From positions 1 to 7,476 of the forward strand of contig DAOVFE010000079.1 in NCBI GenBank assembly GCA_030673085.1: a stretch of DNA of 7,476 nucleotides, read 5' to 3'. The notes under the pieces are model-generated. The model saw only the letters and a program-made list of their open reading frames with translations, did no database searches and was not told where the DNA came from. The position numbers and the translations under genes were made by a program. This stretch comes from Anaerolineales bacterium (GTDB lineage: Bacteria; Chloroflexota; Anaerolineae; Anaerolineales; E44-bin32). The stretch's first letter is position 1; the number at the start of each line of letters is the position of its first letter. Positions 1-5,779 of the stretch are shown one piece after another.

Positions 1-38
1 AGCTGTGCATTAGTGGACTGAGGTACTTGATGATTATT

Positions 39-119
39 TCAGTGAGATCAGCTTGATCAGACCTTCAGCGGTTCCAAGGTGCTGAACCGCTGAGATGCTG
101 ATGGGACTGAGGCCGCTGA
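39..119. repeat. TCAG/CTGA ladder hairpin, copy 1
   Basis: TCAG occurs at 39, 48, 57 and 65. CTGA occurs at 90, 98, 107 and 116. Each TCAG pairs with a CTGA about one common centre (first plus last base always sums to 158). The innermost stem is a perfect 10 bp, TCAGCGGTTC (65-74) with GAACCGCTGA (84-93), around a 9-nt loop. The outer 4-bp clamps are separated by 4-5 mostly unpaired bases. A further CTGA at 82 continues the 8-nt phase into the loop. Confidence 0.9.
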
Positions 120-246
120 TAAGAGCACTGGATGCGGATCATGTGCTTGAGGATAGTGGTGGACATGAAGGGGGTGGTAAGGGCTGGGTTGTTCTTGCTG
201 ATCATGGTAGCTTTGCATTAGTGGACTGAGGTACTTGATGATTATT

Positions 247-328
247 TCAGTGAGATCAGCTTGATCAGACCTTCAGCGGTTCCAAAGGTGCTGAACCGCT
301 GAGACGCTGAAACGACTGAGTGCGCTGA
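247..328. repeat. TCAG/CTGA ladder hairpin, copy 2
   Basis: This has the same architecture as the hairpin at 39-119. TCAG lies at 247, 256, 265 and 273; CTGA lies at 299, 307, 316 and 325. All four pairs are symmetric (sum 575). The inner stem is 273-282 with 293-302 around a 10-nt loop that carries the extra A. The bases between the CTGA clamps differ from copy 1, but the clamps do not. Confidence 0.9.
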
Positions 329-455
329 TAAGGGCACTGGATGCGGATCATGTGCTTGAGGATAGTGGCGGACATGAAGGGGGTGGTAAGGACTGGGTTG
401 TTCTTGCTGATCATGGTAGCTTTGCATTAGTGAACTGAGGTACTTGATGATTATT

Positions 456-536
456 TCAGTCAGATCAGCTTGATCAGACCTTCAGTGGTTCCAAGGTGCT
501 GAACCGCTGAGACGCTGAAACGACTGAATACGCTGA
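456..536. repeat. TCAG/CTGA ladder hairpin, copy 3, 5' of the GxxExxY gene
   Basis: TCAG lies at 456, 465, 474 and 482; CTGA lies at 507, 515, 524 and 533. All four pairs are symmetric (sum 992). The inner stem is 482-491 with 501-510 and contains one T-G wobble. The tandem unit stops matching right after this hairpin, 57 bases before the GxxExxY start codon. The hairpin therefore marks the left border of the gene-bearing segment. Confidence 0.9.
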
Positions 537-592
537 AGAATGTTTATGAGTCCGGATTATTTGATTAGGAATCGATTAAGGATGATCAAGAG

Positions 593-1003
593 ATGGGGGA
601 GAATAAGACTAATTATGTGAAGCCAGAATACCCGCTTTCAGAGATGACGGGGAGAATCATCGCCGCGGCACAGCAGGCGCACCAGCAATTGGGGCCAGGA
701 TATGAAGAGCGGATATATCAACGGGCGTTGGCTTTGGAATTACCAGTTCATGGGCTTGATTTCAGCCGGGAAGTATGGATCGACGTTCTTTATAAGGGAC
801 AGAAAGTCGGTCGAAAAAGGGTTGATTTCATAGTCGAAGAAGTGATGGTTGAGATAAAAGCCAAAGCAGCGATAGCGGACGTGGATGTCATCCAGACGCT
901 TTCTTATCTGAAGGCATCAGGATTTCAGGTGGGGTTGCTGCTGAACTTCGGGGCCAAATCCTTGGAGATTAAGCGGCTGATCAATACTTCGAAAAAGGAA
1001 TGA
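593..1003 (+). CDS. GxxExxY family protein (PD-(D/E)XK nuclease-like)
   Basis: A 136-residue protein of usual length for the GxxExxY family (PDDEXK_3). The name-giving motif is GYEERIY at residues 36-42. A nuclease-like core follows: VDF with D78, then VEIK with E87 and K89, and Q101 in QTLSYLKASG. The closing LLLNFG (115-120) and LEIKR are also typical. The family is predicted to have a restriction-endonuclease-like fold, and to my knowledge its activity is unproven; all candidate catalytic positions are present here. The ATG at 593 has AAGGA ten bases upstream (578-582). The gene stands alone, between two copies of the TCAG/CTGA hairpin (456-536 and 1021-1084). That suggests gene and hairpins form one unit, possibly mobile, which is inference. 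No promoter is evident. Confidence 0.9.
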   Translation: MGENKTNYVKPEYPLSEMTGRIIAAAQQAHQQLGPGYEERIYQRALALELPVHGLDFSREVWIDVLYKGQKVGRKRVDFIVEEVMVEIKAKAAIADVDVIQTLSYLKASGFQVGLLLNFGAKSLEIKRLINTSKKE

Positions 1004-1020
1004 GTTGCCCAGAAAAGCAT

Positions 1021-1084
1021 TCAGATTAATCAAATCTATCAGTGTCTCAGTGGTTCCAAAGCGCTGAACCGCTGATGCGCTTGA
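1021..1084. repeat. Degenerate TCAG/CTGA hairpin 3' of the GxxExxY gene
   Basis: The left arm keeps the exact 9-9-8 spacing of the upstream array: TCAG at 1021, TCAA at 1030, TCAG at 1039 and TCAG at 1047. The inner stem is 1047-1056 with 1066-1075 and has one wobble. The right arm is eroded, with CTGA at 1072, CTTGA at 1080 and nothing recognisable after that. It starts 17 bases after the stop codon of the GxxExxY gene and could act as its 3' end, although no T-run follows. The upstream tandem unit does not otherwise recur here. Confidence 0.75.
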
Positions 1085-1086
1085 GA

Positions 1087-1112
1087 TGTTGGAAAAAATA
1101 TTTTCCCTATAT
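1087..1112 (+). repeat. Dispersed TGTTGgAAAA-ATATTT-CCC motif, copy a
   Basis: The block begins TGTTGGAAAAAATATTTTCC and continues CTATAT. It matches blocks at 4448-4477 (minus strand) and 6648-6668 (plus strand). GGAAAA/TTTTCC forms a 6-bp stem around AATA. It sits directly behind the eroded ladder hairpin and upstream of the isoaspartate methyltransferase gene. With TTGGAA as a -35 element it could double as a promoter (17-nt spacer to TTTAAT), but that is weak. Confidence 0.45.
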
Positions 1113-1157
1113 TTAATAGCCTATAGCCAAATAATTCTCCCTCTTTGCCATTATTGA

Positions 1158-1187
1158 TTGAAGTTTTAAGGAATAAAAGTGTAGAAT
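1158..1187 (+). promoter_or_regulatory. Possible sigma-70-type promoter for pcm
   Basis: TTGAAG (1158-1163) and TAGAAT (1182-1187) are separated by 18 bases. They lie 19 bases before the start codon and just ahead of the ribosome binding site GGAGGTGA (1195-1202). A start of transcription would fall close to that site, leaving a very short leader. This is a consensus match by eye only. Confidence 0.35.
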
Positions 1188-1205
1188 CTAGGGTGGAGGT
1201 GACCT

Positions 1206-1985
1206 ATGCGCCGAGTATTTTGTATTCTGATTTTATCGTGCTTGGCGTTGGCGTGTACACCGGGCAGCGAATTTTCGGAAAATGTCACGCAGCCGGTTTC
1301 CCCTACATCTCCTTCACCATCTCCAGTCGAAGACGATTCCTATGCCGAAGCGCGGGAGCGCCTGGTCAAAGAGGGGATTATAGGCTGGGGCATTAAAGAC
1401 CCGGCGGTTATTGAAGCAATGGGTAAAGTTCCGCGGCACGAATTTGTTCCCGATGAGTACAAAGACCTGGCGTATGCTAACCATCCGTTATCGATAGGCT
1501 ATGGACAGACTATTTCACAGCCTTATATAGTGGCCTTGATGACTGAGGAATTGGGAGCAGCCCAGGGCGACCGGGTGCTCGAGATCGGGACTGGGTCGGG
1601 ATACCAGGCGGCGGTGCTGGCCGAACTTGGAGCGGAAGTCTATAGCATGGAAATCATCGGCCCATTGGCATCGAGCGCAGCCGAACGTCTAGAACGGCTC
1701 GGCTACCAGAATGTGCATGTTCGACATGAAGACGGGTATTTTGGCTGGCCGGATATGGCGCCTTTTGATGCCATTATCGTAACCGCAGCGCCGGATCATA
1801 TCCCACAACCCTTGCTCGCGCAAATAAAAGTTACTGGGGTCATGGTCATCCCGGTCGGGCCGGTTGGCGGATATCAGGAACTCTGGAAGATCACTCGCAC
1901 CGGCGAAGACACCTTTTCGAGCACCAGTCTTGGGGGATGCCGATTTGTTCCATTTGTTCGGGAGGGTGAGGAGTCCCAGCAGTAG
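1206..1985 (+). CDS. pcm: Protein-L-isoaspartate O-methyltransferase, predicted lipoprotein
   Basis: This enzyme uses S-adenosylmethionine to methylate L-isoaspartyl residues and so starts repair of aged proteins. The 259-residue protein opens with a lipoprotein-type signal: MRR, a hydrophobic stretch (4-16) and Cys17 in LALAC. A Ser/Pro-rich linker (about 18-43) follows. The catalytic domain shows QTISQPYIVALM (101-112), SAM motif I VLEIGTGSGYQAAVLAE (124-140), acidic E149, DGYFGWP (176-182), FDAIIVTAA (187-195) and VMVIPVG (212-218). The roughly 43 N-terminal residues are additional to the cytosolic enzyme. The start is supported by GGAGGTGA with good spacing. The gene converges on the membrane protein at 2015 with a 29-base gap. 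An exported SAM-dependent enzyme is puzzling because SAM is cytosolic. The family call is firm; the location rests on the signal sequence. Confidence 0.95.
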   Translation: MRRVFCILILSCLALACTPGSEFSENVTQPVSPTSPSPSPVEDDSYAEARERLVKEGIIGWGIKDPAVIEAMGKVPRHEFVPDEYKDLAYANHPLSIGYGQTISQPYIVALMTEELGAAQGDRVLEIGTGSGYQAAVLAELGAEVYSMEIIGPLASSAAERLERLGYQNVHVRHEDGYFGWPDMAPFDAIIVTAAPDHIPQPLLAQIKVTGVMVIPVGPVGGYQELWKITRTGEDTFSSTSLGGCRFVPFVREGEESQQ

Positions 1986-2014
1986 CCGAGCAATTTGGTC
2001 GAATCGCCAGACGC

Positions 2015-4384
2015 TTATTGCTTCTGAGCCAGGCTCGGGGCGGTTGCCCATGCGCCCAGATAGCAGGCTATTCCCAAAGCCAGCGCAGCATTAAATCCCC
2101 AACTCAGTGCAATCAAAGCCGACAATACCCCGCAAACCCCTGATATAGCCCCGTTTATAGCCCACGCCAAGGGGATCTGCCCCGGCATGAATTTCTCTAT
2201 TTGCCGCAAACCGGCGGCGAAAGGAATCCCCATAAGAATCCCTGGCAAAGCCAAGAAAGCTGTGACTAAGGCCAAACGTCCGGTCAAACTCCAGGGAAGC
2301 GCTATGCGGATGACAGATGGTAATGTGGCCGTAAGCAAGATTAGAACGCCAGCTAAGCCAGCAAGAGCGCTTCTTAGTTTCACCTTTTGAGAAAGCAAAC
2401 TGCCGATTCCGGAGGAGAGCAAAAGTATGAAGAGTACCGCGGCCAGGGAAAGTGCGGGACGGTCAAAAAGCAAAGTCAATTGCTGCATAAATGGGATTTC
2501 TATCAGCAAATAACCCGCTCCAATGAAGCCGAAATAGCACATTACTCGAGCGTGTGGCGACGATACGCGTCCTGCATCGCCTCTAATCACCAGAGGGATC
2601 ATGATTATGGGCAAGGCGAGCGCTGCTACCAAAGCTAATAATGCAATCATCACCAGATATCCGCTGCCGCCGAACGGTTGCCATGTCATGCCAAGCGTAG
2701 CTAAAACCTGTGGGGTCTGTCGCCAACGAAAGAAATTGTAAAAAAAGGGGGAGTCATCGGAAGGCGGGCGCAGATTAAATTCATAATCTGCCAGGGTTGC
2801 TTCGGGATCTTCCAGCAGGGCGGTGAAGAGATCATGGTAGACATCCTGGGGAAGGCGGTTGTAGCGATTGAGCTCGTCGAGATTCAGATCAGGCAAGAAG
2901 ATGGGATCGAAGCTGTTGGCTGACAGAAATTGGCGAGTTGTGGCCAGTTCGACATCGGTGAAGGGATGGCGGGCAGCGATGATCGTGGCGGTGCGCATCC
3001 CGCGATAGGCAATTAGGCGTTCTCCTGGATCGTCAACCTGCTCCGCTTCCAGGGCGGCCAGAAGTGTAGCCCAAACCCGGGCCGCCTCACTGGGCGGCGT
3101 CCCCAACCAGCTTGTGATGACCAGGATTCCATCCTCGCTCAGCCGTCTGAAGGCCTGCTCGAAGGCATTACTGGTGAGGCTATACTGCTCCGCGAGACTA
3201 AATGCTCCGGAGGTTACCGGCCGGTAAGGGGCACTTAAGCTAAATTGAATGATGTCATAAGTAGATTGTCCTTCGCGCAGGGCGCCGCGATCTGATCTTG
3301 ATACAAGTTCGACCCGAGGGTGCTGGAGCAGATGATAGGTGAAATCCGCATATGGCCCTTCGAGGAGTTGGGCTACAAGCGGCTCCGGGACGCTCAGTGA
3401 GACATGCTCGGCGCCAGAGGCGAGTGCGAGCGTCGTATCTAGTCCGGCGCCGGGTTGAAGTATGAGAGCATGGGCATTCGGGCGAAGCTGATAAGCCAGA
3501 CCGGCAGGCATATGCTCCGCCAGCTTAAGCGCTGAAGGCCCATCAGGATCGAGCGATGTAATCGGGAGGGGCCCTTCGCCATCAATGAAAAGAGCGGCTT
3601 GGGTTGGGATCTGGACAGAGGTGTTGAGACTGAGACCCGGAAAGATATGAATCGAGCCGCTCTCGACGACATCGGCTCGGGAAGCGCTGCTCCAAACAGT
3701 ATCGGTCAGGCTAGCATCCGGCGGAAGTTGGGAAGTCACCAATGGCTTGTAAGGTGAAAGACGCAAGTTAAGCGCTGCGGGCGGCTTCAGGCTTAGAAGA
3801 ATCACGAGCATGGCGATAGCAATCCATGCGCCTCGAGCAAACCGCCGATTTGAGAAAAAGGCCGCAGCAAGCAATCCCAGTGCAACAGTGAAGACAAGCG
3901 CGCCCTCAGCTCCGATGTATGCCAGAGCCAGTAAGGCGCCGGGACAACCTATGGCGGAGCCAACCAGATTCGCGGCATAAGGGCGATAGGCATCAGGTCC
4001 GGCATCGGCCAGGCAGGCAGCTATGGCCCATCCCGAAAACAGGAAAGGCACTCCGGCGGCCAGGAAATACAGCAATAGAATAAAAACCTGTCGTCTATCC
4101 CAGGCGATGCTATACGAGTCGAACGGGAGAAAGTTTATTGTGAGGTACGCCAGGGCGATAGAAACCGAGTAGATGACAGCTATCACTGCAAGCGGCGGAT
4201 GTTTTGGTTTGAGGGCAAGCAATGTGCCGCTTGCCGCAATTCCCATGATAGCCAGGCTGACGACAACAAAGGCGAAGTGGTAGAACTGTTGAATAGAAAA
4301 GAGGCGGGTAAGGAGGATTTCAAAAGCAAGCGAACTGGCAGAAATCAGTCCAAGGGCGATAAATCTTGATGTGAAACTACGCAC
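2015..4384 (-). CDS. Multi-pass membrane protein with spermidine-synthase-like domain
   Basis: About 789 residues from the preferred start. Order: some seven hydrophobic segments (about 7-200), a soluble domain (about 215-570), then about seven more hydrophobic segments (575-780). The soluble part has the fold signature of membrane-bound spermidine-synthase-like proteins: a glycine-rich loop (LQPGAGLDTTLALASGA), YDIIQFSLSAPYR, SGAFSLAEQYSLT and EDGILVITSW. The C-terminal signature GYLLIEIPFMQQLTLLF is also typical. The usual acidic ribose-binding residue after the second strand (VEINP in relatives) reads VSVPEP here, and no obvious catalytic Asp follows YDII. Aminopropyl transfer is therefore doubtful and the substrate is unknown. 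I prefer the GTG at 4384: GGAG lies eight bases upstream and hydrophobic sequence starts soon after. An in-frame ATG at 4462 would add 26 residues lying largely inside the inverted-repeat element at 4411-4481. Confidence 0.88.
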   Translation of the reverse strand: MRSFTSRFIALGLISASSLAFEILLTRLFSIQQFYHFAFVVVSLAIMGIAASGTLLALKPKHPPLAVIAVIYSVSIALAYLTINFLPFDSYSIAWDRRQVFILLLYFLAAGVPFLFSGWAIAACLADAGPDAYRPYAANLVGSAIGCPGALLALAYIGAEGALVFTVALGLLAAAFFSNRRFARGAWIAIAMLVILLSLKPPAALNLRLSPYKPLVTSQLPPDASLTDTVWSSASRADVVESGSIHIFPGLSLNTSVQIPTQAALFIDGEGPLPITSLDPDGPSALKLAEHMPAGLAYQLRPNAHALILQPGAGLDTTLALASGAEHVSLSVPEPLVAQLLEGPYADFTYHLLQHPRVELVSRSDRGALREGQSTYDIIQFSLSAPYRPVTSGAFSLAEQYSLTSNAFEQAFRRLSEDGILVITSWLGTPPSEAARVWATLLAALEAEQVDDPGERLIAYRGMRTATIIAARHPFTDVELATTRQFLSANSFDPIFLPDLNLDELNRYNRLPQDVYHDLFTALLEDPEATLADYEFNLRPPSDDSPFFYNFFRWRQTPQVLATLGMTWQPFGGSGYLVMIALLALVAALALPIIMIPLVIRGDAGRVSSPHARVMCYFGFIGAGYLLIEIPFMQQLTLLFDRPALSLAAVLFILLLSSGIGSLLSQKVKLRSALAGLAGVLILLTATLPSVIRIALPWSLTGRLALVTAFLALPGILMGIPFAAGLRQIEKFMPGQIPLAWAINGAISGVCGVLSALIALSWGFNAALALGIACYLGAWATAPSLAQKQ

Positions 4385-4410
4385 GTTGGAGGCTCCATCA
4401 TTAATAATTG

Positions 4411-4481
4411 AGAGTGTTGAAAAAGAGAAATCCTTTGCTGAAGGGGCGGTATATATGGGCAAATATATTTTCCAACACCCT
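4411..4481 (-). repeat. 71-bp inverted-repeat element, dispersed motif copy b
   Basis: The ends are imperfect inverted repeats: AGAGTGTTGAAAA (4411-4423) against TTTTCCAACACCCT (4468-4481). Read on the minus strand, the distal half (4477-4448) begins TGTTGGAAAATATATTTGCC and matches the motif at 1087 and 6648. The plus-strand string GGTATATATGGG (4448-4459) recurs at 6682-6693. Size and terminal repeats recall a miniature inverted-repeat element. It lies just upstream of the GTG start at 4384, so it may supply that gene's promoter (minus-strand TTGGAA, 16 bases, TATACC). Confidence 0.5.
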
Positions 4482-4617
4482 CATATTGTACATTGACTTG
4501 GGCTTATTGATTGAAGATTAACCCGTGGCAGGGAAACTAACGCTCTTTTACAAGCAAATAAATTCTTCAACATTTTCTTGTCCATTGGTATAGTGTGATG
4601 GTGTAAGATTAACCAGG

Positions 4618-4735
4618 AACCTTACCCACGAGTAATGATATGCTTGCACTAAAAAAGCCCAAATGCAAGAAAGGTATCTTCCCTACTGTTGGCTGCTTTT
4701 TTCAGTGGACTAATGATATGAAAATGGGTAAGGTT
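4618..4735. repeat. 118-bp segment with 11-bp terminal inverted repeats
   Basis: AACCTTACCCA (4618-4628) is the exact reverse complement of TGGGTAAGGTT (4725-4735). Inside, TAATGATATG occurs twice in direct orientation (4633-4642 and 4711-4720), and CTTGCA (4643-4648) pairs with TGCAAG (4664-4669). No clear target duplication flanks the ends. It could be a miniature element or a folded RNA. Confidence 0.5.
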
Positions 4736-4818
4736 TCACGTAGAGTTCGTGAAAAAGCAAGGTTAGCATTCATATGCAGTGGAAAGATGACATATTTTAT
4801 TCGATTAGCCAGAATACC

Positions 4819-4853
4819 CCTCAGCTTGCTGAGGTCCCTAAGCTTACTTAGGG
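4819..4853. other. Twin adjacent hairpins
   Basis: CCTCAGC (4819-4825) pairs with GCTGAGG (4828-4834). One base later, CCCTAAG (4836-4842) pairs with CTTAGGG (4847-4853). Both stems are perfect 7-mers. Flanking CCCC and GGGG would also let the outer edges pair across both. No T-run follows on either strand, so an intrinsic terminator is unlikely. Confidence 0.6.
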
Positions 4854-4931
4854 GATGAATGGCCAGGGCCGTAGGCACTGCAGGGCGATAGTCCTGAGCG
4901 AATATTTAAACAAAACACGCACCCGAAGGGG

Positions 4932-4984
4932 CAAAATTCCCGCAATGGGGGATGTCCTTTAGGGACATCCCTAAAGGAATTTTG
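4932..4984. other. Nested stem-loop with mutually exclusive alternative hairpin
   Basis: Fold 1 has an outer stem CAAAATTCC (4932-4940) with GGAATTTTG (4976-4984) enclosing a 9-bp hairpin, GGGATGTCC (4949-4957) with GGACATCCC (4963-4971). Fold 2 is a perfect 11-bp hairpin, TCCTTTAGGGA (4955-4965) with TCCCTAAAGGA (4968-4978). Fold 2 uses bases from both fold 1 stems, so the two exclude each other. Such switching is typical of regulatory leaders, but no known riboswitch core is recognisable here. A decayed nested repeat is the alternative. Confidence 0.5.
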
Positions 4985-5037
4985 AGGGTTTTGTCATTTA
5001 CTAGCGCTAAGTGTCTACTGAGGTTCATCAGAGTGCG

Positions 5038-5043
5038 TATAAT
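5038..5043 (+). promoter_or_regulatory. Consensus -10 hexamer upstream of mgsA region
   Basis: A perfect TATAAT stands here, but the -35 position (about 5015-5020, CTACTG) is poor. If used, transcription would start near 5050 and give mgsA a leader of about 260 nt that includes the GC-rich hairpins at 5140-5259. Confidence 0.25.
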
Positions 5044-5139
5044 CAATTCTATCAGCGACAGGTATTATGGTTATTAAGAGAAGGATTTCTAACTCAGGTA
5101 TTGTATATTAGAGGCTGCCACGCGCGACCATAAATAGTC

Positions 5140-5259
5140 GGGCTCATGGCTAAAGCCCCTTCGGGGCTTGAAGGAAGGGCGCTTCAATGCCATTGAGCAA
5201 TAATCCCGGCGGTAAGCCGCCGGGCGGCGCTGGCGAGGATGAGGAATTCTAATTGCTCA
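5140..5259 (+). other. GC-rich structured stretch ahead of mgsA, candidate leader RNA
   Basis: AAGCCCC (5153-5159) pairs with GGGGCTT (5163-5169) around TTC. The same AGCCC (5154-5158) can instead pair with GGGCT (5140-5144), so these folds compete. CCCGGCGG (5205-5212) pairs with CCGCCGGG (5217-5224) around TAAG. TGAGCAAT (5194-5201) pairs with ATTGCTCA (5252-5259) and closes a domain around the CCCGGCGG hairpin. It ends 49 bases before the mgsA start. I do not recognise a known RNA family. Confidence 0.45.
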
Positions 5260-5308
5260 CACTATTTCGGTATTAGTCAAAAGTAAAAAGTGAAGGAGAC
5301 GTTTTTAG

Positions 5309-5755
5309 ATGAATAAGGCCATTCCCATGCAAGAGGTAAAGCATATTGCCCTTGTTGCACACGATAATCGAAAAGAGGACTTGCTGGAGTGGGCGCATTT
5401 CAATCGCTCTACTCTGGCAAAGCATCATCTCTATTCCACCAGCGGCACAGGCAAAATGTTGATTGAAAAGCTTGACTTACAGATAATGAACCTGCTCAGC
5501 GGGCCATTAGGCGGCGACCAGCAGATTGGCGCGCGAATTGCAGAAGGCGAGATTGATTTCATGATCTTTTTTTGGGATCCGCTTGAACCAATGCCGCATG
5601 ATCCGGATGTTAAGGCACTGCTGCGAATTGCAGTGCTCTACAATATCCCGGTGGCAAATAATCGCGCAACGGCTGATTTTCTGATCTCTTCGCCATTAAT
5701 GAACTCGAAGTATGACCGCAAGCAAACTAATTATAAGAATCGTTTGGGGCGTTAG
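5309..5755 (+). CDS. mgsA: Methylglyoxal synthase
   Basis: This cytosolic enzyme (EC 4.2.3.3) converts dihydroxyacetone phosphate to methylglyoxal and phosphate, a bypass of lower glycolysis used under phosphate limitation or sugar-phosphate stress. The 148-residue length is close to the E. coli enzyme (152). Conserved blocks are HIALVAHDN (12-20), SGPLGGDQQIGA (64-75), IFFWDPL (86-92), PHDPDVKALLRIAV (96-109) and NRATADFLISSPL (118-130). The catalytic aspartate is D70. H18, D19, D90, H97 and D100 match the E. coli active-site set shifted by one. The ATG at 5309 has AAGGAG ten bases upstream (5293-5298); an internal Met7 is possible but lacks such a site. The FRG gene follows within 24 bases and is probably co-transcribed. 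The long structured region upstream may carry its control elements. Confidence 0.97.
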   Translation: MNKAIPMQEVKHIALVAHDNRKEDLLEWAHFNRSTLAKHHLYSTSGTGKMLIEKLDLQIMNLLSGPLGGDQQIGARIAEGEIDFMIFFWDPLEPMPHDPDVKALLRIAVLYNIPVANNRATADFLISSPLMNSKYDRKQTNYKNRLGR

Positions 5756-5779
5756 CGCCACTATTCGAAAGTGAAGTCG

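Larger units (their letters stand above)
1..540. repeat. Tandem array of a 208/209-bp unit, 2.6 copies
   Basis: Copy 1 starts at 1 (AGCTGTGCATTAG), copy 2 at 209 (AGCTTTGCATTAG) and copy 3 at 418. The period is 208 and then 209 bp; the extra base is an A in the CCAAAGG of copy 2. By eye, copies 1 and 2 are more than 90% identical. Copy 3 follows the unit to about 536 and then diverges into the leader of the GxxExxY gene. Since copy 1 begins at the window edge, the array may extend to the left. I see no plausible reading frame in it. Each unit has a periodic TCAG/CTGA hairpin in its first 120 bases, followed by about 90 bases of non-periodic sequence. Differences between copies cluster in the right arm of that hairpin. 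Confidence 0.95.
4482..5308. other. Gene-poor region with many inverted repeats
   Basis: About 830 bases between the divergent membrane-protein and mgsA genes. I find no convincing protein, tRNA or rRNA gene. From left to right it holds: AT-rich sequence (4482-4610), a segment bounded by 11-bp inverted repeats (4618-4735), a TTTCACG/CGTGAAA hairpin (4734-4754), twin hairpins (4819-4853), a nested structure with a competing fold (4932-4984), a consensus TATAAT (5038-5043), and a GC-rich structured stretch (5140-5259) ending 49 bases before mgsA. The density of perfect stems is far above the rest of the window. This suggests non-coding RNA, a long structured leader, or old small mobile elements. 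Confidence 0.6.

Noticed and set aside
242..427. Minus-strand reading frame of 61 codons
   Set aside because: It lies entirely inside the tandem repeat, has low-complexity His/Pro-rich composition and no ribosome binding site.
1..540. CRISPR array
   Set aside because: The repeating unit is 208/209 bp with no short repeat alternating with unique spacers; the 8-9-base periodicity is inside a hairpin.
1145..1396. Plus-strand frame overlapping the start of pcm
   Set aside because: It is a different frame across a clear methyltransferase gene and shows no family motif.
3439..3672. Minus-strand frame of 77 codons
   Set aside because: It is a shadow of the spermidine-synthase-like gene in another frame.
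1151..4516. Shared 13-mer TTATTGATTGAAG at 1151-1163 and 4504-4516
   Set aside because: Flanks do not match and the string is AT-rich, so chance is likely; it does not line up with the dispersed motif in a consistent way.
4640..4858. Plus-strand 72-codon frame as a small basic protein
   Set aside because: It contains several perfect inverted repeats (4725-4735 arm, 4734-4754, 4819-4853), lacks a ribosome binding site and resembles no family I know.
4482..5308. tRNA or known riboswitch
   Set aside because: No GTTCRAAT-type T-loop with matching acceptor stem was found, and none of the conserved cores of common riboswitches that I know is present.
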